A DNA stretch of 10,605 bases from DATCHW01 sp036508135 (GTDB taxonomy: Bacteria > Bacteroidota > Ignavibacteria > Tepidaquicellales > Tepidaquicellaceae), in contig DATCHW010000298.1 of NCBI GenBank assembly GCA_036508135.1, forward strand, positions 1 through 10,605, given 5' to 3'. The translations under genes were made by a program, and so were the position numbers. Positions 1 through 6,833 of the stretch are shown here, piece by piece. Below the pieces are notes generated by a model. That model made no database searches. It was not told the DNA's origin and saw nothing but the letters and a program-made list of their open reading frames with translations. The first letter of the stretch is position 1. Every line of letters starts with the position of its first letter.

Positions 1-32
1 AGAAGTGTTAAAATTAGAAATATATTTTTCAT
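1..32 (-). CDS. 5' end of a further secreted-protein gene (partial)
   Basis: On the minus strand an ATG at 32-30 opens a frame reading MKNIFLILTL before the window ends. One Lys followed by a run of Ile, Phe and Leu is how a signal peptide starts, and it matches the starts of the other genes here in style (compare MKKFILLFCF and MKKLILSFII). It lies 97 bases beyond the stop of the gene at 130-672, in the same direction, so it is likely the next member of the cluster. Nothing can be said of its function. The call rests on about ten codons plus context. Confidence 0.55.
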   Translation of the reverse strand, partial: MKNIFLILTL

Positions 33-129
33 ATAATAATTATTTATATTTATTTATATCGTACTATTATATCTTACTTTATTTAATTCTTTTTAGACAA
101 TTTATAGTAAGTGTTAAAACCACAAAAAA

Positions 130-672
130 TCATTCAGCAGAGGCACCTATGAAAATCGAATTTACCCGTCCGTTTTTAATTTCAAATATAATCCCTCCAT
201 ATACAGATCCCGCGACAATCAAACCCTCATCAATTTTGCTTTTTTCTTGATTTAATTCGTCTTTGTATGCAATTAGAACCTCATCTTTTGTACTTCCGAT
301 TCCTATTTTCTTACTTGTCTTTAAATTTGAGAGACTGCTAATATTAACCGAACTAACAAATTGTGTTTTGCTATCTTCTTTAACAAAATCAATTTCGAGT
401 CCTTGCAACCTGTAGTACCAGGTCTGATGTTCTAAACCATCTGCTCCCCACAAAACTGATTCAGACTTTTCATCAGGTTCACCTAACAGTTTTATTACTT
501 CAAAGTCTTTAGATGTACCATTTAAAACGAACAATAACTCTCTTTGTTCTAATGAAATATCAGAGATTTCAGTATTTTTTTTGGAATCATCCTGACAATA
601 TGTTGAACCGGTAAAATTGCAAATAAAAAAAACAATAAATAATAATTTTAATAACATAGTATTGGTTTTCAT
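130..672 (-). CDS. Secreted 180-residue protein, copy A (paralogue of 9399-9941)
   Basis: Function unknown. The open frame extends up to 762, but I take the Met at 672 as start because it opens a signal peptide (about residues 1-26, cut before Gln27 in TYC|QDD) and because the paralogue at 9399-9941 starts at the same place and has the same length. The two copies align without gaps over 180 residues with 133 identities by my count. The most conserved parts are the leader, the stretch GLEIDFV to SNLKTS (91-120) and the C-terminal third. The phrase KIGIGSTKDEVLIAYKD (122-138) resembles the GxSxxEVxxxYG element of small SmpA/OmlA-like (BLIP-fold) envelope proteins, and GEPDEKS (64-70) may be a first, weaker copy of such a unit. 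That fold assignment is inference. The longer frame would overlap the upstream gene's end at 731-762. Confidence 0.85.
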   Translation of the reverse strand: MKTNTMLLKLLFIVFFICNFTGSTYCQDDSKKNTEISDISLEQRELLFVLNGTSKDFEVIKLLGEPDEKSESVLWGADGLEHQTWYYRLQGLEIDFVKEDSKTQFVSSVNISSLSNLKTSKKIGIGSTKDEVLIAYKDELNQEKSKIDEGLIVAGSVYGGIIFEIKNGRVNSIFIGASAE

Positions 673-730
673 TTTTATTTCTTCTGTTTTTAGTTTATTT
701 GAAAATTGTAAATAATACTTATACCTTAAA

Positions 731-1210
731 TTATCCCTCATATTCCCAAGAATCATCTCCAATTATATAGTACATACCCTCAATTTTAATAATATATAAA
801 TCTGCTGCAGAAAAATGCCAGCCCTCTATTGTGACATAGTAAACTTCAGTTCCGCTGGTTACATTAAAATTATTGTAAAATCGATTCGCAGAATTTTTAT
901 CATAAAACTTATATTCCTCTGGCAAGTAAATATTTTTTATCTGCGATTTAATATTTTCAAAATTTTCAAATTCACCCGGAAAATAACCAAAATATTTTTG
1001 GAGATCATTTGTTTCTTCCAAACCTTCTGAAAAATAGTAGTTCATAAGCGGTAATCGGCAAAGACCTTTTATTGCTTCAAAATCTTCTTTTACTACTGCA
1101 CCCTTGAATAAAGTCCATAATCCTTTTATAGTAGTTTGATCTTCTGTTTGTGAATATATGTTAATTGTAAATACCAGGATAATAATAAAGGAAAGGATTA
1201 ATTTTTTCAT
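731..1210 (-). CDS. Small secreted protein, possible NTF2-like fold
   Basis: 159 residues with a clear signal peptide (MKKLILSFIIILVFTINIYS, cut before Gln21). The mature part opens with LWTLFKGAVVKEDFEAIKGL (31-50), a helix with the pattern W-x-x-F-x-x-A ... F/V-E-x-I followed by a Leu-Pro, and ends in aromatic-rich strands (WHFSAADLYIIKIEGMYYII, 131-150). This pattern of an N-terminal helix holding the count of events and a final 'x-x-W/Y-x-I' strand is seen in NTF2/SnoaL-like domains. The C-terminal half of the lipoprotein at 6834-7706 has a similar opening (FWKIFIEAINTDNVELITEY). I see no catalytic residues that would fix an activity. It lies 12 bases downstream of 1223-1645 and is probably co-transcribed with it. 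Confidence 0.85.
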   Translation of the reverse strand: MKKLILSFIIILVFTINIYSQTEDQTTIKGLWTLFKGAVVKEDFEAIKGLCRLPLMNYYFSEGLEETNDLQKYFGYFPGEFENFENIKSQIKNIYLPEEYKFYDKNSANRFYNNFNVTSGTEVYYVTIEGWHFSAADLYIIKIEGMYYIIGDDSWEYEG

Positions 1211-1222
1211 ATTTTAATAAGT

Positions 1223-1645
1223 TTATTTTATTTTTTGCATTTTGTTGGGTCCACTTGCGGGAAAATTTTCCCAATGTTGTACATTTCTCTCCCATGTTGT
1301 AATAAGAGAATTATTATCATATTCAAGCGTCAGAACAAGGTTTCCTTTCTCTACAAAATTTACTCCGGGAGGTTCTGAATAATCTACGAAGTAAAACATT
1401 GCCTTATTTCCCTCTGCCGTAACGCTGCAGTTCAATGGCCAGAAAGTTTGATGCCCCCAGACGGTAAAGTTTGCAGAATATACGGAATCTGTTTTTGTAA
1501 CTTTTAATTCATAATGCCATTCGTGATTCGGATTGTCAGATTTTTGAACGTAATTATATTCACCTTCCCAGTTGATGCTGTCTGTCTGGCTGAGTGCAAA
1601 GGTTGAAACAAATAAAAACAAGATAAGCAGAATGTAATATTTCAT
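1223..1645 (-). CDS. Small secreted beta-rich protein of unknown function
   Basis: 140 residues. A signal peptide (MKYYILLILFLFVSTFALS) is cut before Gln20. The mature part alternates polar and hydrophobic residues in short strands (WEGEYNYVQ, WHYELKVTKTD, YSANFTVWGHQTFWPLNC, KAMFYFVDY, GNLVLTLEYDNNSLITTWER) with many aromatic residues, as in a small lipocalin-like or beta-sandwich fold. The opening 'W-x-G-x-Y' and the 'x-x-Y-x-L-x-V' strand are typical of small secreted barrel proteins, but I do not recognise a named family with confidence. It has a single Cys in the mature part. It sits between the PD40-OmpA gene (43 bases away) and the gene at 731-1210 (12 bases away), which suggests a shared transcript. 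Confidence 0.82.
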   Translation of the reverse strand: MKYYILLILFLFVSTFALSQTDSINWEGEYNYVQKSDNPNHEWHYELKVTKTDSVYSANFTVWGHQTFWPLNCSVTAEGNKAMFYFVDYSEPPGVNFVEKGNLVLTLEYDNNSLITTWERNVQHWENFPASGPNKMQKIK

Positions 1646-1688
1646 GTTGATTATATTTTAATATTTATAAAATATTTATTTAAAATCT

Positions 1689-1868
1689 TTATTTCTTAAT
1701 TATTTTAAATTCGACTCTTCTGTTCAGTTGTCTGCCTTCTTCAGTATCATTTGTAGCAACCGGGTTTGTTTTTCCGTATCCTTTAGCTGTAATTCTGTTT
1801 TGTGAGATTCCTTTCGAAACTATATAAGCCACAACAGAACTAGCTCTTTCATTTGAAAGGTTTAAATT
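1689..1868 (-). repeat. 3' OmpA segment shared with 4552-4731
   Basis: The final 59 codons encode NLNLSNERASSV...RRVEFKIIKK and match the end of the BNR-OmpA gene (4552-4731) at 57 of 59 residues. The DNA is also closely similar, with an uninterrupted identical run of more than 30 bases around 1756-1795 (gcaaccgggtttgtttttcc and onward). The two genes differ strongly upstream of this segment, so this is a local shared block and not whole-gene similarity. Recent duplication or gene conversion is the simplest reading. Confidence 0.85.
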
Positions 1869-3203
1869 ATAATCATCGGTACCGACATTATCCGTATGCC
1901 CGGAAATTTCAATTTCAATTTTCAGGTTTTCTTTCAGCAATTTAACAACTCTGTCTAATTCCTGATATGATTCCGGCCTGAGCGTTGACTTATTGAAATC
2001 AAAAAATATATTATTCAATCTGACTACTTCTCCAATTTCGATCGGCTTCATATCAACAGTAATATCCATTTCCTTATATTCGCTTACAGTCGTTAAGTCA
2101 AGATAATTGGAAATTGAATAATAACCATCAACAGTAGCAATGAATGAATATTGCTTTCCATAAGGCAAAACAATTTTATAAGAACCGTCAGAAGGATTAG
2201 TCCTTGCAATTCCTGCTTCAACTCCCTCCGGTAATGTGTAATATGTTATTGCAGCATCCAACGGTTGGCTATTAATTGGGTTCAGCACTTTTCCTGAAAT
2301 AAGAACTACTGGGTTGGGTTTTACATTTTCCGGAAGTTTTATTCTGAAGATATCTAATCCTCCATAACCACTTGAATTTGAGACAAGGTATGCATAATCG
2401 CCTTTAGCTGAAACAGAATAATAAGCATCCCAACCATTGGAATTTATGCTTTTCCCTAAATTTTCAGGTTGAGACCATTGTAACCATGAATCATCTAATC
2501 TTCTCGAGAGATATATATCGCAATCTCCATATCCACCATTTCTGTCACTCGAGAAATAAAGTGTAACATCATCCGAAGCAATAAAAGGAATCCAATTACC
2601 ATACTTACCCTCATTTACATTTATTGGAGATGGTAATACCTTGGGCTCACTCCACGATCCGTTATTATTTAAGAAACTAATATATAATGAATGAAGATAA
2701 GAATCTTTGCTTTTAGAAAAACTCATTATTAAAACTTTGCCACTGTTTGATAAATATACATTAAAAAACATAGTGTTCTCGATTAATTTTTCAAAATTAA
2801 TAATGTTTAACATCTCAGGCCTGCTCCACCCATTTAGTGATTTAAAAGAAAAATACAATCGTGTATTTTTTTCTTCGTTGTACCCAGTTAATAAGATCTT
2901 ATTCCCATCCGGAGTAATTGACATTACGGCATTCACATCGGATTTTCCGGGAAGTTTGTTCATTTTCTTTGATGACAACCATTTTCCATTAATATCAATC
3001 GTTGAGTACCATGCTTCATCATCATTTCCCCGCTTTTTTGTAAAATATAATGTATTTCCATCAGGGGAAATCACAGGCGCTATTTCATGTAATTCAGAAT
3101 TAATGTTTTTTCCTAAATTTTCTAATTGCTGGGCATTTGTATTATTCACTTGAATGAACAATATTAAAACAACTAATAAATTGAAAAATGTTGAAAGATT
3201 CAT
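1689..3203 (-). CDS. PD40 propeller - carboxypeptidase-regulatory - OmpA envelope protein
   Basis: 504 residues. The signal peptide (1-25, ...NNTNA) is cut before Gln26. Residues about 40-290 hold WD40-like PD40 blades: APVISPDGNTLYFT (42-55), SITPDGNKILLTG (95-107), LSNSGKVLIMSFS (151-163), DDVTLYFSSDRNGGYGDCDI (211-230) and a last one ending GGLDIFRI. A carboxypeptidase-regulatory-like beta domain follows (about 300-385, ISGKVLNPINSQPLDAAI, then SDGSYKIVLPYGKQY). Residues about 395-504 are an OmpA C-terminal domain with NNIFFDFNKSTL and GHTDNVGTDDYN. Asp438 and Arg453, 15 residues apart, match the pair that binds diaminopimelate in OmpA. It should sit in the periplasm, bound to peptidoglycan. 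The domain set recalls PorE of the T9SS, but there is no lipobox and no TPR segment, so I do not assign that name. The last 59 residues are nearly identical to those of the protein at 4552-6507. Confidence 0.95.
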   Translation of the reverse strand: MNLSTFFNLLVVLILFIQVNNTNAQQLENLGKNINSELHEIAPVISPDGNTLYFTKKRGNDDEAWYSTIDINGKWLSSKKMNKLPGKSDVNAVMSITPDGNKILLTGYNEEKNTRLYFSFKSLNGWSRPEMLNIINFEKLIENTMFFNVYLSNSGKVLIMSFSKSKDSYLHSLYISFLNNNGSWSEPKVLPSPINVNEGKYGNWIPFIASDDVTLYFSSDRNGGYGDCDIYLSRRLDDSWLQWSQPENLGKSINSNGWDAYYSVSAKGDYAYLVSNSSGYGGLDIFRIKLPENVKPNPVVLISGKVLNPINSQPLDAAITYYTLPEGVEAGIARTNPSDGSYKIVLPYGKQYSFIATVDGYYSISNYLDLTTVSEYKEMDITVDMKPIEIGEVVRLNNIFFDFNKSTLRPESYQELDRVVKLLKENLKIEIEISGHTDNVGTDDYNLNLSNERASSVVAYIVSKGISQNRITAKGYGKTNPVATNDTEEGRQLNRRVEFKIIKK

Positions 3204-3221
3204 GGGTTTATTGGTTAATTT

Positions 3222-3860
3222 TTAATAAAATTCGTATTTGATAATGGTGTAAGAGTTAGAATCTTTATGTGTGATTTTTTCAGCGAGACCCTGAGAATTA
3301 TAGAAATAATATGCCGTTGATGTCAGGGAATTATCCGAGTCGAATAATTTTGACATATTTAGTTTACCCTCATTATTATAAAAATACTTTTCGTTTGTAA
3401 GAGGTATGTTTAAATCGAAATCTTCAGCGAAATATTTTTTTTCAATTAGAAAATATTTGGAATCGAAAATATATTTGACATCTGTGATAGTGTTGTCACC
3501 AAATCCAATATCGTAAAGTTCGGAGATTTTAATATTTTCACTTGAAAATTGTAAAGGAGAAGAGCTACTCAAATTATTGGTTTGAGTATATGAAACTAAT
3601 CCATTTTTACTGATGTTAGTTATTTCTACAAGAATATATAGTTTATATTCTGATGTGTAAGATTCAAATTTTGAAGGATTACCATCGACTGAGAAATATT
3701 CTATTTCATAAGGATTATTATTGTCACCTTCAAAATGTGAGATGGATTTGATGTTATTCTTTTGGCGCTCGAGCCGGAGGTTTTCGTAGTACTGATATTC
3801 AGACTGAGCGAATGAGATACTTGAAAGAGAGAAAAGTAAAAAAACAAGTAAAGGTTTCAT
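3222..3860 (-). CDS. Secreted protein with YD-repeat-like C-terminus
   Basis: 212 residues of unknown function. The signal peptide (MKPLLVFLLFSLSSISFA) is cut before Gln19. The middle of the protein is a series of Tyr/Phe-rich strands (IEYFSVDGNPSKFESY at 53-68, VKYIFDSKYFLIEKKYF at 128-144). Two units near the end, EKYFYNNEGKLNMSKLFD (157-174) and AYYFYNSQGLAEKITHKD (183-200), follow the pattern Y-x-Y-[DN]-x-x-G-x-[LA]-x-x-x that marks YD/RHS-type repeats. This suggests an elongated beta sheet. It is far too short to be an RHS toxin, and no toxin domain is visible. It ends 18 bases before the PD40-OmpA gene starts, so the two are probably translated from one message. Confidence 0.85.
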   Translation of the reverse strand: MKPLLVFLLFSLSSISFAQSEYQYYENLRLERQKNNIKSISHFEGDNNNPYEIEYFSVDGNPSKFESYTSEYKLYILVEITNISKNGLVSYTQTNNLSSSSPLQFSSENIKISELYDIGFGDNTITDVKYIFDSKYFLIEKKYFAEDFDLNIPLTNEKYFYNNEGKLNMSKLFDSDNSLTSTAYYFYNSQGLAEKITHKDSNSYTIIKYEFY

Positions 3861-3906
3861 AGTTTTTATTTTTATAATTCCAGTTATTTTTAATTAAATT
3901 GGTTTA

Positions 3907-3944
3907 GGGAGATTTGATAATATATTATTATCAAATCATTTCCC
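3907..3944 (-). terminator. Inverted repeat after the 3955-4467 gene, possible transcript end
   Basis: A perfect 12-base stem (gatttgataata at 3911-3922 with tattatcaaatc at 3926-3937) closes over a 3-base loop. It can extend through a ggga/tccc outer stem (3907-3910 with 3941-3944) if a 3-base bulge is allowed. It lies 10 bases past the stop of the gene at 3955-4467 and 46 bases before the next start. No run of T follows on either strand, so it is not a classic rho-independent terminator. It may end or protect the upstream message. Confidence 0.35.
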
Positions 3945-3954
3945 TGGTATAAAT

Positions 3955-4467
3955 TTATTTTATCATCTTTTCATAAAAATATTGATCATTATTAGTTGGC
4001 TTTGAAAAGATAAAACCGTTGGTTTTCTTTTGTTTTCCTTTAGAAGTATAGATTATTTCTGCAAATTTTCCCGAATACATACTCTTTGAATCATATAAAA
4101 ATGATAAAACCTCTTCGGTTTTGCAGGTAAACCCGGACTTTTCAAGATTTATATCTACAAAGGATGTATTTGTAGGAACCTCTTCTTCACCCATCAGAAA
4201 TTCGCTGTATATAGAAATATCCCCGTCATCATCCATATCAAAATAAATATTGTCAATATACCCGTCTCCGTTGTATTCACCAACGTCGTTTTCAGCAGGA
4301 TTCACGAAAGAATACAAACCCATTGCATCTTCTGCAATATCTATTTCTACATACCGAATTTGCACGTCAAAGAACCTTTGTTCAGAAGGAATGTATGTCT
4401 TTTGCGCAAATGCTGACATTCCGAATGCAGATAAAGAAAAACAAAATAATAATATAAATTTTTTCAT
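3955..4467 (-). CDS. Secreted acidic protein with EF-hand-like calcium loops
   Basis: 170 residues. The signal peptide (MKKFILLFCFSLSAFGMSAFA) is cut before Gln22. In the middle two acidic loops follow each other: EYNGDGYID (64-72) and DMDDDGDISIY (77-87). Both fit the calcium-binding pattern D/E-x-[DN]-x-D-G-x-I of EF-hand, dockerin and FG-GAP-type loops, and they read much like one unit of a 'DxNGDGxxD' repeat. The flanking parts are beta-rich without recognised motifs. Calcium binding is inferred from the loop pattern only. I know no family for the whole protein. An inverted repeat follows its stop, and 84 bases separate it from the BNR-OmpA gene that precedes it in transcription. Confidence 0.85.
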   Translation of the reverse strand: MKKFILLFCFSLSAFGMSAFAQKTYIPSEQRFFDVQIRYVEIDIAEDAMGLYSFVNPAENDVGEYNGDGYIDNIYFDMDDDGDISIYSEFLMGEEEVPTNTSFVDINLEKSGFTCKTEEVLSFLYDSKSMYSGKFAEIIYTSKGKQKKTNGFIFSKPTNNDQYFYEKMIK

Positions 4468-4551
4468 AAATAATATTTAAGTTTTAAAAAATATTAATGA
4501 TTTTATTCTTTTATTAAAATTTCTTCTAAAGTATTAATTACAAAACATTTA

Positions 4552-5322
4552 TTATTTTTTTATAATTTTAAATTCAACTCTTCTGTTTAATTGTCTTCCT
4601 TCATCTGTATCGTTAGTTGCAACCGGGTTTGTTTTTCCGTATCCTTTAGCTGTAATCCTGCTTTGAGAGATTCCTTTTGATACTATATAAGCCACAACAG
4701 AACTTGCTCTTTCGTTAGAAAGGTTTAAATTATAATCATCAGTACCGATATTATCAGTATGGCCGGAAATTTCAACATTTATCTCTTGATTGTCATTTAA
4801 GTATTTATACATTCTATCTAATTCAAGATATGATTCTGATTTTAATTTCGATTCATTGAAATCGAAGAAAATATTGTTTATTCTGACTGACGTCTGCTTC
4901 TCTTTCATATCTTCATAAGTTACAATGTTTATATTATCTCTATAATTTGGCGATTGATTTGTTGTAGTAAAATCAATTACTCTTGATACCGGATAAAAAT
5001 CTTTTGAGTCTATATAATAACTATAAATTTTTCCTGAAGGCAGGACAATACAATAATAGCCGTCAGAAGTTATACGGCATCTACCGACATTTACTCTTGT
5101 ATTCATATCCTCGAATACAACATATCCGCTAATTGCTTTACTGCAGCCGCAATTTATACTTCCTGATACCGTTACAAAATATTGGTTAGTATTATTTGGT
5201 ATTTTAGCAATTGCATTCTTCATTAATAAAATTACATCATTATATTTAGCATTGTCTATTGGAAAATCCTTAAGCAGGTCTATAACTAATAAGTAATTAC
5301 CTTCATTATATGCCTTCTGCGC
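4552..5322 (-). repeat. TPR-regulatory-OmpA 3' module, copy 1 (pair with 7707-8474)
   Basis: From AQKAY to the stop this region repeats the 3' module of the LamG-OmpA gene. Over 122 residues starting at FVTVSGSINC and ending LELDR the two proteins differ at only 5 positions by my count. In the last 58 residues they differ at 14, where this copy instead matches the PD40-OmpA gene. The DNA shares long identical runs, for example around 4840-4870 and 5000-5030. Confidence 0.9.
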
Positions 5323-6507
5323 ATTCTCAAATTTGTCTAAATAAATATCAGTGCTGATATTATTTATTCCTGTAGGATTACCCGTTGGGTCGCGTTTGTA
5401 GTATATCTCAAAGTTTTCGTCTCGAGAGTCTTCCCATACAACATGCACAACCGAGCCGGATACTGCGACAGAAGGACTCCATGAATGAGAAGTGTTATTC
5501 GTCATACGCACGTCTGTTCCCCAGTTTACACCTCCGTCTGTTGAGCGTTTGTAGTATATCTCAGCACGATAGTCTTCCCATACAACATGCACAACCGAGC
5601 CTGATACTGCGACAGAAGGAACGTATGAATAAGAAGTGTTATTCGTCATACGCACGTCTGTTCCCCAGTTTACGCCAGCGTCTGTTGAGCGTTTGTGGTA
5701 TATCTGATTGTTCCCGTCACGATAGTCACCCCATACAACGTGCACAACTGAGCCTGATACTGCAACGGAAGGATAGTATGAAGTAGCAGTGTTATTCGTC
5801 AGCAGAATATCTGCACCCCAGGTTACGCCTCCGTCTATTGAGCGTTTGTAGTATATCCCATCGTTGTTGTTACGCTGGTCCCACCAAACAACATGAACCT
5901 GCGAGCCGGATACAGCGACAGATGAAGAGAATGAATCACCAGTGTTATTCGTCAGCCGTGTATCTGCTTCCCAGTTTACGCCTGCATTTGTTGAGCGTTT
6001 GTAGTAGATTTCATAGTTACCGTCACGATAGTCAGTCCATACAACATGTATAGCAGAGCCTAATACCGCAACAGAAGGACCCACTGAATAAGAAGTGTTA
6101 TTCGTAAGGCGTGTATCTGCTCCCCAGCTTACGCCAGCGTCTGTTGAGCGTTTGTAATATATCTGAATATTACCGGCACGAGTGTCTTGCCATGCAACAT
6201 GCACAACTGAGCCGGATACTGCGACAGAAGGTGACTTTGAAGTAGAAGTGTCATTCGTCAGCCGAGTATCTGCTTCCCAGTTTACACCTGCATCTGTCGA
6301 GCGTTTGTGGTATATCTCATGGTTCCCATCACGTTTGTCTGACCAGACAATATGGACAACTGAACCGCTTGATGCAACGCTCCATGCACTATTGCCAGAT
6401 GTATAAGAACCAGAATCGTTATTTGTCAGCCGAACATCGGGCTCCCACTGGGCATTGGTAAGACTAACAAATCCCAAAAAGATTAATGTGTAAATAAATT
6501 TTTTCAT
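4552..6507 (-). CDS. BNR/Asp-box propeller - TPR-like - carboxypeptidase-regulatory - OmpA protein
   Basis: 651 residues. The signal peptide (MKKFIYTLIFLGFVSLTNA) is cut before Gln20. Residues 21-378 are seven tandem units of about 51 residues. Each has a V-H-V-V-W strand and, in the first six, an Asp-box-like turn at the unit end (STDAGVNW, SIDGGVTW), as in sialidase-type BNR propellers. The sialidase Arg triad and FRIP motif are not seen, so this is likely a binding propeller and not an enzyme. Residues 394-435 (AQKAYNEGNYLLVIDLLKDF) look like a TPR hairpin. 440-530 is a carboxypeptidase-regulatory-like domain with Cys453, 455, 477 and 486. 540-651 is OmpA-like, with Asp585 and Arg600 placed to bind peptidoglycan. 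The anchor is chimeric between the proteins at 7707-9290 and 1689-3203. I predict a periplasmic or envelope location. Confidence 0.94.
   Translation of the reverse strand: MKKFIYTLIFLGFVSLTNAQWEPDVRLTNNDSGSYTSGNSAWSVASSGSVVHIVWSDKRDGNHEIYHKRSTDAGVNWEADTRLTNDTSTSKSPSVAVSGSVVHVAWQDTRAGNIQIYYKRSTDAGVSWGADTRLTNNTSYSVGPSVAVLGSAIHVVWTDYRDGNYEIYYKRSTNAGVNWEADTRLTNNTGDSFSSSVAVSGSQVHVVWWDQRNNNDGIYYKRSIDGGVTWGADILLTNNTATSYYPSVAVSGSVVHVVWGDYRDGNNQIYHKRSTDAGVNWGTDVRMTNNTSYSYVPSVAVSGSVVHVVWEDYRAEIYYKRSTDGGVNWGTDVRMTNNTSHSWSPSVAVSGSVVHVVWEDSRDENFEIYYKRDPTGNPTGINNISTDIYLDKFENAQKAYNEGNYLLVIDLLKDFPIDNAKYNDVILLMKNAIAKIPNNTNQYFVTVSGSINCGCSKAISGYVVFEDMNTRVNVGRCRITSDGYYCIVLPSGKIYSYYIDSKDFYPVSRVIDFTTTNQSPNYRDNINIVTYEDMKEKQTSVRINNIFFDFNESKLKSESYLELDRMYKYLNDNQEINVEISGHTDNIGTDDYNLNLSNERASSVVAYIVSKGISQSRITAKGYGKTNPVATNDTDEGRQLNRRVEFKIIKK
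5374..6447 (-). repeat. Seven tandem ~153-bp repeats coding for BNR propeller units
   Basis: The protein units start at residues 21, 77, 128, 179, 230, 281 and 329. Units 2-5 are 51 residues each; unit 1 is 56 because of a small insertion near SYTSGNSAW; unit 6 is 48, lacking three residues in the R-x-x-x-E-I-Y-Y turn. The consensus is W-[EG]-x-D-x-R-[LM]-T-N-N-T ... SVAVSGSVVHVVW-x-D-x-R-D-G-N-x-E-I-Y-Y-K-R-S-T-D-A-G-V-N. Units 6 and 7 are almost identical at DNA level (for example gtcatacgcacgtctgttcc at both 5501 and 5646). The region is richer in GC than its flanks: 56 of 120 bases at 5401-5520, against 19 of 60 at 4861-4920. Confidence 0.93.
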
Positions 6508-6525
6508 ATTGTTGTTTTTAAAATT

Positions 6526-6556
6526 TCCTCCCCTGCAATTTTAACGGTGGAGAGAA
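6526..6556 (-). promoter_or_regulatory. Possible 5' UTR hairpin upstream of the BNR-OmpA gene
   Basis: On the minus strand TTCTCTCC (6556-6549) can pair with GGGGAGGA (6533-6526) across a 15-base loop, using two G-T pairs. The purine run GGGGAGG is the strongest Shine-Dalgarno-like stretch in the window, but it lies about 19 bases before the ATG at 6507, which is too far for normal initiation. It may be a leader structure or the end of the preceding transcription unit. No T run follows it. Confidence 0.25.
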
Positions 6557-6564
6557 TTAATTTT

Positions 6565-6639
6565 TTATTTTATTAAACTCATTTTTTTTGTTTTCGAAAA
6601 ACCGTTCGTCATTAGTTTATAAAAATATACTCCATATAT
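6565..6639 (-). pseudogene. Remnant of a T9SS type A sorting domain tail
   Basis: The minus strand reads IYGVYFYKLMTNGFSKTKKM followed by SLIK and a stop at 6565. This is the typical end of a T9SS cargo protein: 'G-[VI]-Y-F-[YV]-[KR]-L', a short turn, then 'T-K-K-M-x-L-[IL]-K'. No start codon or body of a gene is attached: directly upstream in the same frame is a stop codon and an OmpA tail. It is therefore a fragment, left by deletion or by recombination at a 3' end. It implies that the genome has, or had, type IX secretion. Confidence 0.7.
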
Positions 6640-6711
6640 TTATTTAAGAATTTTAAATTCAACTCTCCTGTTTAGCTGTCTGCCTTCTTCGGTTTCGATC
6701 GTTGAAGCAAA
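6640..6711 (-). pseudogene. Remnant of an OmpA C-terminal domain
   Basis: The minus strand reads ASTIETEEGRQLNRRVEFKI then LK and a TAA at 6642-6640. It is plainly the same as the end of the intact OmpA proteins here (VATNDTEEGRQLNRRVEFKI). Upstream the frame is closed by TAG at 6714-6712, and no further OmpA sequence is recognisable. It is in the same frame as the T9SS tail that follows its stop. This is the debris of a fourth OmpA-type gene. Confidence 0.8.
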
Positions 6712-6833
6712 CTATTATCTATTATATTCTTTCTTTGTTGCTCTTTCGTGCTAATTCTTTTATTGCAATTCTACTTCCCGACCAGTAAATACTGACTAAA
6801 GCGTCTATTTTGGGAATAATTATTATAAAAATA
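6712..6833. other. Gap between the lipoprotein gene and the OmpA remnant
   Basis: With the two remnants this makes up a 326-base stretch without an intact gene (6508-6833). A minus-strand frame here reads PKIDALVSIYWSGSRIAIKE and on to LARKSNKERI before two stop codons. It has no start codon and no family that I recognise. It could be further decayed coding sequence of the same lost gene. I see no promoter or terminator in it. Confidence 0.4.

Noticed and set aside
3..119. Direct repeat aagtgttaaaa at 3-13 and 109-119
   Set aside because: Eleven bases of AT-rich sequence can recur by chance; no element lies between the copies, and the first copy falls inside a signal-peptide coding start.
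673..762. Longer N-terminus for the 180-residue protein copy A (start at 762)
   Set aside because: The extra 30 residues are not hydrophobic in a signal-peptide manner, overlap the end of the gene at 731-1210, and are absent in copy B, whose start matches the Met at 672.
1646..1688. AT-only inverted repeat aatattt/aaatatt in the gap before the PD40-OmpA gene's end
   Set aside because: Seven A/T pairs give a very weak stem, of the kind expected by chance in this composition, with no supporting T run.
2707..3153. Plus-strand open frame of 148 codons opposite the PD40-OmpA gene
   Set aside because: It lies wholly within the PD40 coding region on the other strand, is low in motifs, and the minus-strand frame carries recognised PD40 blades.
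5385..6406. Several plus-strand open frames across the BNR repeat array (5385-5786, 5838-6053, 6182-6406)
   Set aside because: They are the antisense of the tandem repeats, kept open by the 153-base periodicity. They have no signal peptide, no known motif and no start context, while the minus strand codes for a clear BNR-OmpA protein.
4552..6507. Sialidase activity of the BNR protein
   Set aside because: Asp-box repeats occur in many non-enzymatic propellers. No FRIP motif, Arg triad or catalytic Tyr/Glu arrangement could be found, and the units are too uniform for an active-site face.
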